From NCBI GenBank assembly GCA_964613745.1, contig CAZTJA010000093.1:1-12365 (forward strand): 12,365 nucleotides of DNA. The letters are read 5' to 3'. The notes beneath the pieces are model-generated. The model worked only from the letters and a program-made list of their open reading frames with translations. It ran no database searches and had not been told where the DNA came from. The stretch's first letter is position 1; every line of letters begins with the position of its first letter. A program made the position numbers and the translations under genes. The stretch is from CAZTJA01 sp964613745 (GTDB taxonomy: Bacteria > Desulfobacterota > Desulfomonilia > Desulfomonilales > Desulfomonilaceae). Of this stretch, positions 6,746-12,365 are shown piece by piece.

Positions 6746-6774
6746 TTGACCATACCCCAAATGCGTGCTTAAAT
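6746..6774 (+). promoter_or_regulatory. Candidate promoter of the SPT-like synthase gene
   Basis: TTGACC (6746-6751) and TTAAAT (6769-6774) are 17 bp apart; shifting by one gives TAAATA. The start site would be near 6781, giving a leader of about 120 nt that includes the palindrome CCGGCCGG at 6877-6884 just before the ribosome site. The strong sat terminator upstream means this gene needs its own promoter, which supports the call. Confidence 0.45.
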
Positions 6775-6902
6775 ATCCGGTGCTGAAGACTTGGCGATCA
6801 TGCAACAAGGCCGTTTTGAGAGTTCGCATTCCTGTTTGTTCTTTTCAGCCGCTCTCTAAATTCTGAAAAACTCCTGCCGGCCGGGATTACGGAAGCCTTT
6901 AA

Positions 6903-8090
6903 ATGTCAGATCTTTTTGATAAATGCTATGCTTTCAACAGGGACAAAGAAGCCATAGCAGCTGGTATTTATCCATATTTTAAGGCCATCAACAGATTGGA
7001 CGGACCCCATGTGGTTGTAGACGGCCAAGATATGATCATGGTCGGCTCCAACAATTATCTCGGATTGACGACTCATCCAAAAATAAAAGCAGCGGCCCTG
7101 GCTGCAATTCATGAGTATGGCACAAGCTGTTCCGGTTCACGATTTCTCAACGGCACGCTGGATATCCACGAAAAGCTCGAAGCAACATTGGCCTCATTCG
7201 TAGGGAAGGAATCGGCACAGGTTTTTTCAACCGGTTACCAGACGAATCAAGGAGCCATTGCGCCACTGGTTTCCAAAATGGACACGGTCATCATTGATCG
7301 GCTCGTCCATGCAAGCATATTGGAAGGAGTGCGCCTTGGTTTCGGTAAAGTGCGTCGTTTTAGACACAACGATGTGGAATCGTTAAGGCGCAACCTTGAG
7401 GCTTCCAGAGATTCATCGGGCGTATTGGTCATCATTGACGGTGTTTACAGTATGGAGGGAGACATTGCTCCCTTGCCGGATATTGTGGCCGTGTGCAAGG
7501 AATTCGGTGCCCGGATAATGGTGGATGATGCCCATGGTATAGGCGTTTTGGGAGCAACCGGAGCCGGAACACTGGAACATTTCGGGTTGACGGATGAAGT
7601 AGATTTAGTAATGGGCACATTTAGCAAGTCCCTTGCCAGCCTCGGCGGGTTCATTGCGGGTGATGCGCGGGTTATTTCATATATAAAACATCACTCTCGG
7701 GCACTCATATTTTCAGCTGCCATGCCTCCGTCTGCCATAGCCACCGTCCAAGCCGCAATAGAAGTTATTCTAGCTGAGCCCGAGATCAGGGCCAATTTGT
7801 GGCGGAATACCGAGTATCTCATGCACCACGTGAAAGCCTTAGGTTACGAAACGGGACCTACCGAAACTCCGATTGTGCCTCTTGTTATAGGAGATGATGC
7901 TCGAACAATATTCCTGTGGAAGCGGCTTTTCGAGGAAGGCCTATTCACCAATTGTGTGCTGGCTCCCGGAGTTGCAGAAGGTTCCCAGCGCATACGCATG
8001 TGTTTGATGGCTACCCACACGTTACAAGATTTGGAAAGAGTTGTGGAGATAATTTCCAGGGTTGGTAGGGAACTTGGGATTATTAGATGA
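6903..8090 (+). CDS. Alpha-oxoamine synthase family enzyme, serine palmitoyltransferase-like
   Basis: This 395-residue PLP enzyme belongs to the family of serine palmitoyltransferase (SPT), 8-amino-7-oxononanoate synthase (BioF), glycine C-acetyltransferase (Kbl) and CqsA, which condense an amino acid with an acyl-CoA or acyl-ACP. Visible features are the substrate-region segment with SGSRFLNGT (77-85), the PLP-stacking His in VHAS (H136), DDAHG (D209, H211), and the Schiff-base lysine K242 in GTFSKS. Length is normal for the family. The pairing of GSRFLNGT with GTFSKSLASLGGF recalls bacterial SPT-like sequences more than BioF (GTFGKA) or Kbl (GTLGKA), so sphingoid-base or a related long-chain amino-ketone synthesis is my preferred reading. 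Substrate cannot be settled from sequence. No bio, tdh, acyl carrier protein or other sphingolipid gene is adjacent. GGAAG seven bases upstream supports the start. The stop overlaps the next start (ATGA), so the downstream gene is probably translationally coupled. Confidence 0.85.
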   Translation: MSDLFDKCYAFNRDKEAIAAGIYPYFKAINRLDGPHVVVDGQDMIMVGSNNYLGLTTHPKIKAAALAAIHEYGTSCSGSRFLNGTLDIHEKLEATLASFVGKESAQVFSTGYQTNQGAIAPLVSKMDTVIIDRLVHASILEGVRLGFGKVRRFRHNDVESLRRNLEASRDSSGVLVIIDGVYSMEGDIAPLPDIVAVCKEFGARIMVDDAHGIGVLGATGAGTLEHFGLTDEVDLVMGTFSKSLASLGGFIAGDARVISYIKHHSRALIFSAAMPPSAIATVQAAIEVILAEPEIRANLWRNTEYLMHHVKALGYETGPTETPIVPLVIGDDARTIFLWKRLFEEGLFTNCVLAPGVAEGSQRIRMCLMATHTLQDLERVVEIISRVGRELGIIR

Positions 8091-8698
8091 TGGAGTATCT
8101 CATGCAATCTTACAAGAAAGCTTTTGCCCTTTTATGCATTCTTACATTATTCGGAATCTTAGCCTACGGAGAGAACGCATTATCACAGGGACTTAAATCC
8201 GATTCAGCTGCAGAGCTGGGTACTCAGGCAATAGAGCAGGCGATTTCAGAAAAGGGGCTTACTCCCGAACAGAGAGTAGAACGTATTGAGAATATTCTGG
8301 AATCGATAAAACAAACTGGAGAGCGAACCGAAGATCGAAGTTATTATAACAAAATGGTGAGTCGTGAACTTGTAGCTTACATCAAGATTATGATCTTAGT
8401 TTTGCTGTTAATAGCGCTGACGTTTCCGCTTACGATATGGTTCATGAGCCGAAAACGATTGTTGGGTCTTTCCGGCTTATCGAGTGAGCTTGCGGCCACG
8501 CTGCTCGTTATCGAAGAGAGGCAGGCCAAGTTGGCGAATATACTTAAGGATGTTCAGACTGAAATAGATTACCTGCATACACTGTCTGTGCCGGACTTGA
8601 AAAATCTCATCCAACAAGCTGAAGCCTACTTGAAACAAAATGAAAAAGATCTCGTAAAAGTGGGTCTGAACAGAACAAAAGAAGAAAAGGCTAAATGA
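8087..8698 (+). CDS. Membrane protein with coiled-coil segments, coupled to the SPT-like synthase
   Basis: I recognise no family. The 203-residue protein has an N-terminal hydrophobic segment (about 12-28, a signal anchor or signal peptide), a charged helical region (about 45-85) that would be periplasmic, a second strong TM helix (about 98-120) and a basic, helical C-terminal part (about 121-203) that should lie in the cytoplasm and looks coiled-coil. Its first ATG overlaps the stop of the upstream gene as ATGA. An in-frame ATG at 8102 has the better ribosome site (GGAG, 6 bases upstream) and gives a cleaner signal sequence, so the true protein may be 198 residues. Coupling to the synthase suggests co-production in fixed ratio and possibly a shared membrane process (inference). 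No terminator is obvious before the convergent gene at 8751. Confidence 0.72.
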   Translation: MMEYLMQSYKKAFALLCILTLFGILAYGENALSQGLKSDSAAELGTQAIEQAISEKGLTPEQRVERIENILESIKQTGERTEDRSYYNKMVSRELVAYIKIMILVLLLIALTFPLTIWFMSRKRLLGLSGLSSELAATLLVIEERQAKLANILKDVQTEIDYLHTLSVPDLKNLIQQAEAYLKQNEKDLVKVGLNRTKEEKAK

Positions 8699-8750
8699 TT
8701 TCAAGAACGCATCGCTGAATTCTCTAAGAGAGCATGTCTTTCAATTAGCT

Positions 8751-9440
8751 TTATGTTGGTTTTCGCAAAGCATTGATCAACGATTTGCCATTTTCGGTCA
8801 GAGTTCCTTTGCCTTCATAAAAGACGTCCTGCACAGAGATTCCCGGGCCATGATAGATTTCGTTTGATTTCTTGTCAGGGCTTAAGGATGCCCCGTTCAA
8901 GGAAATTCCCGCAAAAAAACCCTTTGATCTTGAATAAGACAAAATACCGGATTCGAAACTCATATTGGTTTCGGCTCCGGCTTCTCGTCCGACCGGTCCG
9001 GCTGCTACGGATATATCGGCACCCAAGATGAACTTCTCCTCAAGCAGATGCTGAACACCCTGTTCCGTCATAATCAACAATATAAGATCCGTAGATTGGG
9101 CACCTACCTGTAATCCAAAGCTTCCGGTCCGTATGTTGAAAAATGTCGGCTTGCTCCATTCCGAACTTTTTTCGTCAAACCTCAGGACTACGCCTTTACC
9201 GAAGGAGACCCCCAGCAATAGCCCTACCCTTAGGACTCCCGGAAATATGGCAATGCCCTTACATCGCCTTAAAAGATCATTCGGTATGCCCCGATCCGGA
9301 GATTGCAAAGCATTCCGGACAACAGCTTCCGATGCAGGCAACCCGGCATCGAGATTTCGGAACTCCGCATCATCTGCGGAGCAAATCCCGGCGTACATAT
9401 AAATGAATACAAAAAGAAAAGCAGAAAATAGTAATTTCAT
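8751..9440 (-). CDS. Exported SYLF-domain (YSC84/DUF500) lipid-binding-type protein
   Basis: SYLF-domain proteins bind phosphoinositides and actin in eukaryotes (SH3YL1, Ysc84); bacterial members are mostly uncharacterised exported proteins. The 229-residue product has a Sec signal peptide (hydrophobic to about 19, likely cleavage after Ala22 in C-S-A|D). C20 is preceded by G-I, so it does not make a good lipobox. The mature part shows SYLF landmarks: R-R-C-K-G-I-A-I-F-P (58-67), a Gly-rich G-x-S-F-G-K-G stretch (77-83), F-x-x-R-x-G-S-F-G-L-Q-x-G (101-113), S-T-D-L-I (116-120), and a late Y-S-R-S-K-G-F-F-A-G segment (169-178). Length suits a single-domain member. It lies 43 bp downstream of the PurH-like gene on the same strand and could be co-transcribed with it, although their roles look unrelated. 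No good ribosome site is visible. Confidence 0.85.
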   Translation of the reverse strand: MKLLFSAFLFVFIYMYAGICSADDAEFRNLDAGLPASEAVVRNALQSPDRGIPNDLLRRCKGIAIFPGVLRVGLLLGVSFGKGVVLRFDEKSSEWSKPTFFNIRTGSFGLQVGAQSTDLILLIMTEQGVQHLLEEKFILGADISVAAGPVGREAGAETNMSFESGILSYSRSKGFFAGISLNGASLSPDKKSNEIYHGPGISVQDVFYEGKGTLTENGKSLINALRKPT

Positions 9441-9483
9441 ATTAATCTGAGGCAGAAAGATTTTTTCACAATTCGCTTAAGTA

Positions 9484-10752
9484 TTAATGTTTGAATGCCC
9501 GCTGATTTGTAAACATCATTGCTACCTTTGGATCAGCTTCGTTGCAGGCCTGGATCGATTCAAAATCCCTGTCCGATCCCCCGGGGTGTACAATCGCGGT
9601 GATTCCCTGTCTAATCCCCACCTCAACACCATCCCGGAATGGAAAGAAAGCATCTGAAACCATCGTCGATCCGGGAAGACCGGCTTTTGCGTTATTTGTC
9701 TCCTCTTCAAGGGAGGCCTTTAATTTTTCGTCAGTCAACTCGGCAAAGGGTTTGCCGTATCGTTCATAACAAAGACGATCTCTGTATTTCGTATATGCCT
9801 TGAAAACCGCTATTTCGGCGACGCCCACTCGGTCTTGTTCACCGGTTCCAATTCCTACGGTGCAGCCGTTCTTTACGTAGAGAACGGAATTCGAAGTGAC
9901 CCCTTGCTCCACCGACCAACCAAACACCATATCGGCAAGTTCCGTTGCAGTCGGCTGACGATCAATTCTGTATTCTACCCCTTTGTACACGGACCTTGCA
10001 GGAACAAGATCTTCCGGTTTGAGTATTGCATTTATAGGTGACTGTTGCACTACAAGGCCACCATCTATGAGGCTCTTGAAATCCACAAACCGTTTCATGA
10101 CGTATTTGCTCAAGTTATCTATACCGGGAACCTTGATAATTCGTAGGTTTTTGCGTTGCTTGAGGATATCGAGTGTACCGTTTTCGTATTCGGGAGCTGC
10201 AACTACTTCGAGATATCTCTGTGAAATGAGTTCAGCCGCGGCCTTATCTATAGCTCTGTTGAAGACCGCCGCTCCTCCGAATGCCGCTATCCGATCCGCC
10301 ATGTCGGCTTTATGATATGCGTCGGCCGGATCCGATCCCAGAGCCACACCTGACGGATTGTTGTGTTTCATAATTGCGCAAGCAGGGTTGTCCATGAGGA
10401 ACTTGAGTATATTAAGCGCATTATCGACATCAGTCAGATTGGTTTTACCCGGATGCTTGCCGGCCTGAAGCATCATTTGCTCATCAATACCGCTTACCAA
10501 ACTCATGCCGGGTTGTACGAATTCACATTCACCCAATTTTAGATTACCTGCCACCAATTCGTAAAGAGCCGCCTCCTGCCCTGGATTCTCACCATAACGC
10601 AGCCCCTTCTCTATGAGATCTCCACGATCGTCACCAATCTTCCACGTTCGTTTTTTATATCTGAGGACCTGATCACCGAACTTTACTTCGATGGAATCAG
10701 GAAAATGATCGTCCATGACAGTCTTGTACTTCTTTTTTAGATCTTCCATCAT
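9484..10752 (-). CDS. PurH-like AICAR transformylase lacking the IMP cyclohydrolase domain
   Basis: The protein matches the C-terminal half of PurH, which transfers a formyl group from 10-formyl-THF to AICAR in purine synthesis. Landmarks are RYGENPGQ (52-59), catalytic-type Lys-His in MKHNNPSGVA (K129-H130), AAFGGAAVFNR (156-166), TSNSVLYVKNG (286-296), TVGIGTGEQDRV (298-309), SDAFFPFRDGV (366-376) and a conserved end (MFTNQRAFKH). Full PurH has about 510-530 residues with an N-terminal MGS-like IMP cyclohydrolase domain of about 200. Here only about 50 unrelated residues precede the transformylase domain, so this 422-residue protein should make FAICAR but not close it to IMP. The upstream DNA holds a complete ribosome site (AGGAG) and start, so this is not a 5' truncation by mutation. 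The second of two adjacent ATGs (10749) has the better spacing. Databases may label such proteins 'IMP cyclohydrolase' by whole-family transfer. Confidence 0.88.
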   Translation of the reverse strand: MMEDLKKKYKTVMDDHFPDSIEVKFGDQVLRYKKRTWKIGDDRGDLIEKGLRYGENPGQEAALYELVAGNLKLGECEFVQPGMSLVSGIDEQMMLQAGKHPGKTNLTDVDNALNILKFLMDNPACAIMKHNNPSGVALGSDPADAYHKADMADRIAAFGGAAVFNRAIDKAAAELISQRYLEVVAAPEYENGTLDILKQRKNLRIIKVPGIDNLSKYVMKRFVDFKSLIDGGLVVQQSPINAILKPEDLVPARSVYKGVEYRIDRQPTATELADMVFGWSVEQGVTSNSVLYVKNGCTVGIGTGEQDRVGVAEIAVFKAYTKYRDRLCYERYGKPFAELTDEKLKASLEEETNNAKAGLPGSTMVSDAFFPFRDGVEVGIRQGITAIVHPGGSDRDFESIQACNEADPKVAMMFTNQRAFKH

Positions 10753-10849
10753 CGGCTCCTTTCAAAGTGGGTGAGGCACTGAGAAATTTATCACGAATTT
10801 CATGCACAATGAAGCAGCTCATTTGTTTTCCGTGGAGCCGGCGGTGTGG

Positions 10850-10875
10850 TAAAATGATCACTTAACCTTGAGGAG
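10850..10875 (+). promoter_or_regulatory. Candidate -10 box and ribosome site of the TPR gene
   Basis: TAAAAT (10850-10855) is a good -10, but the only -35-like hexamer (TTGTTT, 10823) lies 21 bp upstream, which is too far. AGGAG (10871-10875), 5 bases before the ATG at 10881, is a good ribosome site and fixes the start. Confidence 0.35.
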
Positions 10876-10880
10876 AATTC

Positions 10881-11480
10881 ATGAAATCGAGTAATTCCCT
10901 TGTATATATCATTGTGGTGTTTGTAATAGGTTTCATCAGCGGAACAATCTTTTCGGCTTGGAAGTTGGAGAATGTCGGCGGGATACCTGAACGCAAAGAG
11001 AGTCACCCCGCTAAGCAGGATGCACAGGCAGAGTTGCGGACGCGAATTGCGGGCCTTGAGAAGATGTTGTCCGTAAAAAAAGACGAACCCGATATTTATG
11101 TTCAGCTTGGAAACGATTATTTCGATCTAGGGGAACACGAAAAAGCCATCCAGTATTATACGACAGCCCTCACTTATGTGCCAAACAATGCCGACGTGAT
11201 GACGGATTTGGCCATTTCTTACCGGAAATCCGGCAAGCCCCAGCAAGCCGTAAAGTACTTACAACAAGCCATTGATAAAGACCCAAATCATTCAATAGCC
11301 ATGTTCAACTTGGGAATTATCTTGCGCGATGATCTGAAGGATGAAACTGGAGCTTTGAAGATCTGGGAAACCTTTCTAGAAAAGTCCCCGGATTCACCAC
11401 ATGCGGTTATGATACGACCCTGGGTTAAGCAGTTGCAGGAACGTGTCACAAGCAAGACTGGGGAGGCACCGACAAATTGA
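10881..11480 (+). CDS. Membrane-anchored TPR protein (199 aa)
   Basis: A single N-terminal TM helix (about 7-26) is followed by a short charged helix (about 45-67) and about three tetratricopeptide repeats at 70-103, 104-137 and 138-171. The first repeat shows L-G-N-x-Y and G-E-H-E-K-A-I-x-Y-Y, and the second ends in A-I-D-K-D-P-N. TPRs form helical scaffolds that bind partner proteins. The arrangement (one TM then TPRs) resembles the C-terminal part of cytochrome c assembly proteins of the CcmH/NrfG type, but it lacks the CcmH CXXC domain and any ccm neighbour, so I do not assign that role. The short N-terminus with one Lys does not fix topology clearly, though a periplasmic TPR domain is likely. 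It is divergent from the PurH-like gene and its stop lies 6 bp from that of the convergent DUF3786 gene. Confidence 0.82.
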   Translation: MKSSNSLVYIIVVFVIGFISGTIFSAWKLENVGGIPERKESHPAKQDAQAELRTRIAGLEKMLSVKKDEPDIYVQLGNDYFDLGEHEKAIQYYTTALTYVPNNADVMTDLAISYRKSGKPQQAVKYLQQAIDKDPNHSIAMFNLGIILRDDLKDETGALKIWETFLEKSPDSPHAVMIRPWVKQLQERVTSKTGEAPTN

Positions 11481-11501
11481 AGAGTGTTACCCCTGCTCTT
11501 C
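11479..11501. repeat. Hairpin across the convergent gene ends
   Basis: GAAGAG (11479-11484) and CTCTTC (11496-11501) form a 6-bp dyad with an 11-nt loop that contains the 6-bp gap and the minus-strand stop. There is no T-run on either side, so it is at best a weak terminator or mRNA 3'-end stabiliser. Confidence 0.35.
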
Positions 11502-12194
11502 GGTCAGTCTGAAAATCAGAAACTCCGTCAATGCAGCGAGTCCGTGTGTAGGCATGTAATTACTGGCCGAAACATCGAAGAGTATTTTGCTGTATGCGGG
11601 GAACTCCTCGTCATCCTTCCAGTTTATGAGAGCCACCGGCAATCTGGGAAACAATTTAAATTCGAAACCTTCATCTGCAAGCTTGGCTGGTTTACCGGCC
11701 CATCTCAATGCACGAGAAATTTTTTCTGAATCTTCCATCGAGAAGAAACGACGCAGCCGATCTAGAATTTTCCGGGAAAAATGAGCGCCCAAAACCGCTC
11801 CGTGCTGCAGATCCCGACAGTCTATCCATTTGCCCATAACGTGTACGCCGTTACTTTGATTTTCTGCGGCCGCCAGAAAGTGTTGGAGGGCCAATACCTT
11901 TAGAGGCAAAGTATCCACCAATTCATGGGCCCCGGTGATCTTATAAGGCAAGAAGTCTAGTACAAACCAACTATGGAGGAACTGCAGAGTGATCTGTGGA
12001 ATGCCTTCAGACCGATAATGGCCGTCCGTTGTTTCCGCCAATGTTACAGGATCAACTCTTTTGATTTTTTTGATTAGTTCATCGTAAGCAATTCTCAGCT
12101 GATCGACATTCTTGTTGAGCTTTTCGCGCTCCCGCCACATGGTGTATTCATCCGGTGGAGACACTGTTCCTCCAATGATGCAAGAGTCGCACAT
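11487..12194 (-). CDS. DUF3786 domain protein
   Basis: DUF3786 proteins occur in anaerobic bacteria and archaea and have no established function. The C-terminal half (about 95-233) carries the family hallmarks: an L-x-H-F-L helix (103-107), a G-K-W-I-D-C-R-D-L segment (121-129), and P-R-L-P-V-A-L-I-x-W-K-D-D-E-E-F-P followed by I-L-F-D-x-S and Y-M-P (183-215). The N-terminal part (20-95) is more variable and starts helical. The ATG at 12194 gives an N-terminal CDSC motif (C2, C5), but no ribosome site precedes it. An in-frame ATG at 12140 (residue 19) follows a weak GGA and is an alternative, giving 217 residues. DUF3786 is sometimes found with corrinoid or Fe-S proteins, but no such gene is visible here. 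The gene is convergent with the TPR gene and probably monocistronic. Confidence 0.8.
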   Translation of the reverse strand: MCDSCIIGGTVSPPDEYTMWREREKLNKNVDQLRIAYDELIKKIKRVDPVTLAETTDGHYRSEGIPQITLQFLHSWFVLDFLPYKITGAHELVDTLPLKVLALQHFLAAAENQSNGVHVMGKWIDCRDLQHGAVLGAHFSRKILDRLRRFFSMEDSEKISRALRWAGKPAKLADEGFEFKLFPRLPVALINWKDDEEFPAYSKILFDVSASNYMPTHGLAALTEFLIFRLTEEQG

Positions 12195-12243
12195 TAAATA
12201 CGTAAATATGTATGAAGTATAGGCTGTTCACCGCGTAGAAACA

Positions 12244-12269
12244 AGAAAACCCTCCGAAGAGGGCTTTCT
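12244..12269 (-). terminator. Intrinsic terminator, likely for a minus-strand gene entering from the right
   Basis: A CCCTC/GAGGG stem (12250-12254 with 12259-12263) with a CGAA loop continues, past one A-C mismatch, into AGAAA/TTTCT pairs. Read on the minus strand it ends in GGGTTTTCTTG, a usable T-run; on the plus strand the run is shorter (CTTTCT). It lies about 30 bases after the minus-strand stop at 12301 and before the DUF3786 gene. Confidence 0.6.
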
Positions 12270-12300
12270 AATTACGCCTGGAGCCTTAAAGGCATGGGAA

Positions 12301-12365
12301 TCACAAAGAAGGAAGATTGAAATCCAGGTTGAAGCTACCACCGAATGACCATGAGCTTCTGTGAA
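12301..12365 (-). CDS. Possible C-terminal fragment of a gene cut by the window edge
   Basis: On the minus strand one frame is open from the right edge to a TGA at 12303-12301 and encodes 20 codons rich in Ser, Phe, Gly and Asn, with W-S-F-G-G-S-F-N-L-D-F in the middle. It is followed after about 30 bases by the terminator at 12244-12269, which is the expected distance. Another minus-strand frame is also open and reads through the terminator, so the choice of frame rests on the terminator position alone. Too short to name. Confidence 0.3.
   Translation of the reverse strand, partial: HRSSWSFGGSFNLDFNLPSL

Noticed and set aside
10881..11480. Reading the TPR protein as CcmH/NrfG of cytochrome c maturation
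   Set aside because: There is no CXXC domain and no ccm or nrf neighbour; a TM helix plus TPRs is too general to name.
1..12365. CRISPR arrays, insertion sequences, tRNA or rRNA genes, phage attachment sites
   Set aside because: I read through the window for direct repeats, transposase motifs and cloverleaf or CCA ends and found none convincing. A tRNAscan-SE and ISfinder run would settle this.

Overview
The window looks like chromosomal DNA of an anaerobic, probably sulfate-reducing Desulfobacterota (deltaproteobacterial) organism. The main support is a 405-residue, single-domain ATP sulfurylase with a Cys-rich zinc-type site, as in dissimilatory sulfate metabolism. A YqeC protein (selenium-dependent molybdenum hydroxylase accessory) and a DUF3786 protein, both common in anaerobes, also fit. 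No aprAB, dsr, ribosomal or other placing marker is present, so the taxon is an inference.

Layout, left to right. 1-800: a small Cys-cluster protein (61-261) and a small secreted protein (439-786). 1017-3052: yqeC (+), overlapping by 16 bp the 3' end of a convergent gene (-) for a two-TM protein with two carboxypeptidase-regulatory-like beta-sandwich domains. 3397-5015: two envelope genes on +, a periplasmic coiled-coil protein followed by an intrinsic terminator, then a LysM/M23 (NlpD/EnvC-like) lipoprotein. 5272-6716: a self-contained sat unit with a near-consensus promoter, a structured leader of about 134 nt, the sat gene and a strong terminator. 6903-8698: a serine-palmitoyltransferase-like alpha-oxoamine synthase with a downstream membrane/coiled-coil gene joined by an ATGA overlap. 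8751-10752 (-): a PurH-like gene carrying only the AICAR transformylase domain, followed 43 bp downstream by an exported SYLF-domain gene. 10881-11480 (+): a membrane-anchored TPR protein, convergent with a DUF3786 gene (11487-12194, -) across a 6-bp gap. At the right edge a bidirectional-looking terminator probably ends a minus-strand gene whose last codons lie at 12301-12365.

The genes do not form one pathway. They are mostly single-gene units for sulfate activation, purine synthesis, envelope biogenesis and possible sphingoid-base synthesis, mixed with uncharacterised small proteins. There is no mobile element, CRISPR array, tRNA or rRNA that I can see. I see no clear new multi-gene system. 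The parts most worth a second look are the domain-reduced PurH, the SPT-like synthase with its coupled membrane protein, the 8-Cys miniprotein and the sat leader.
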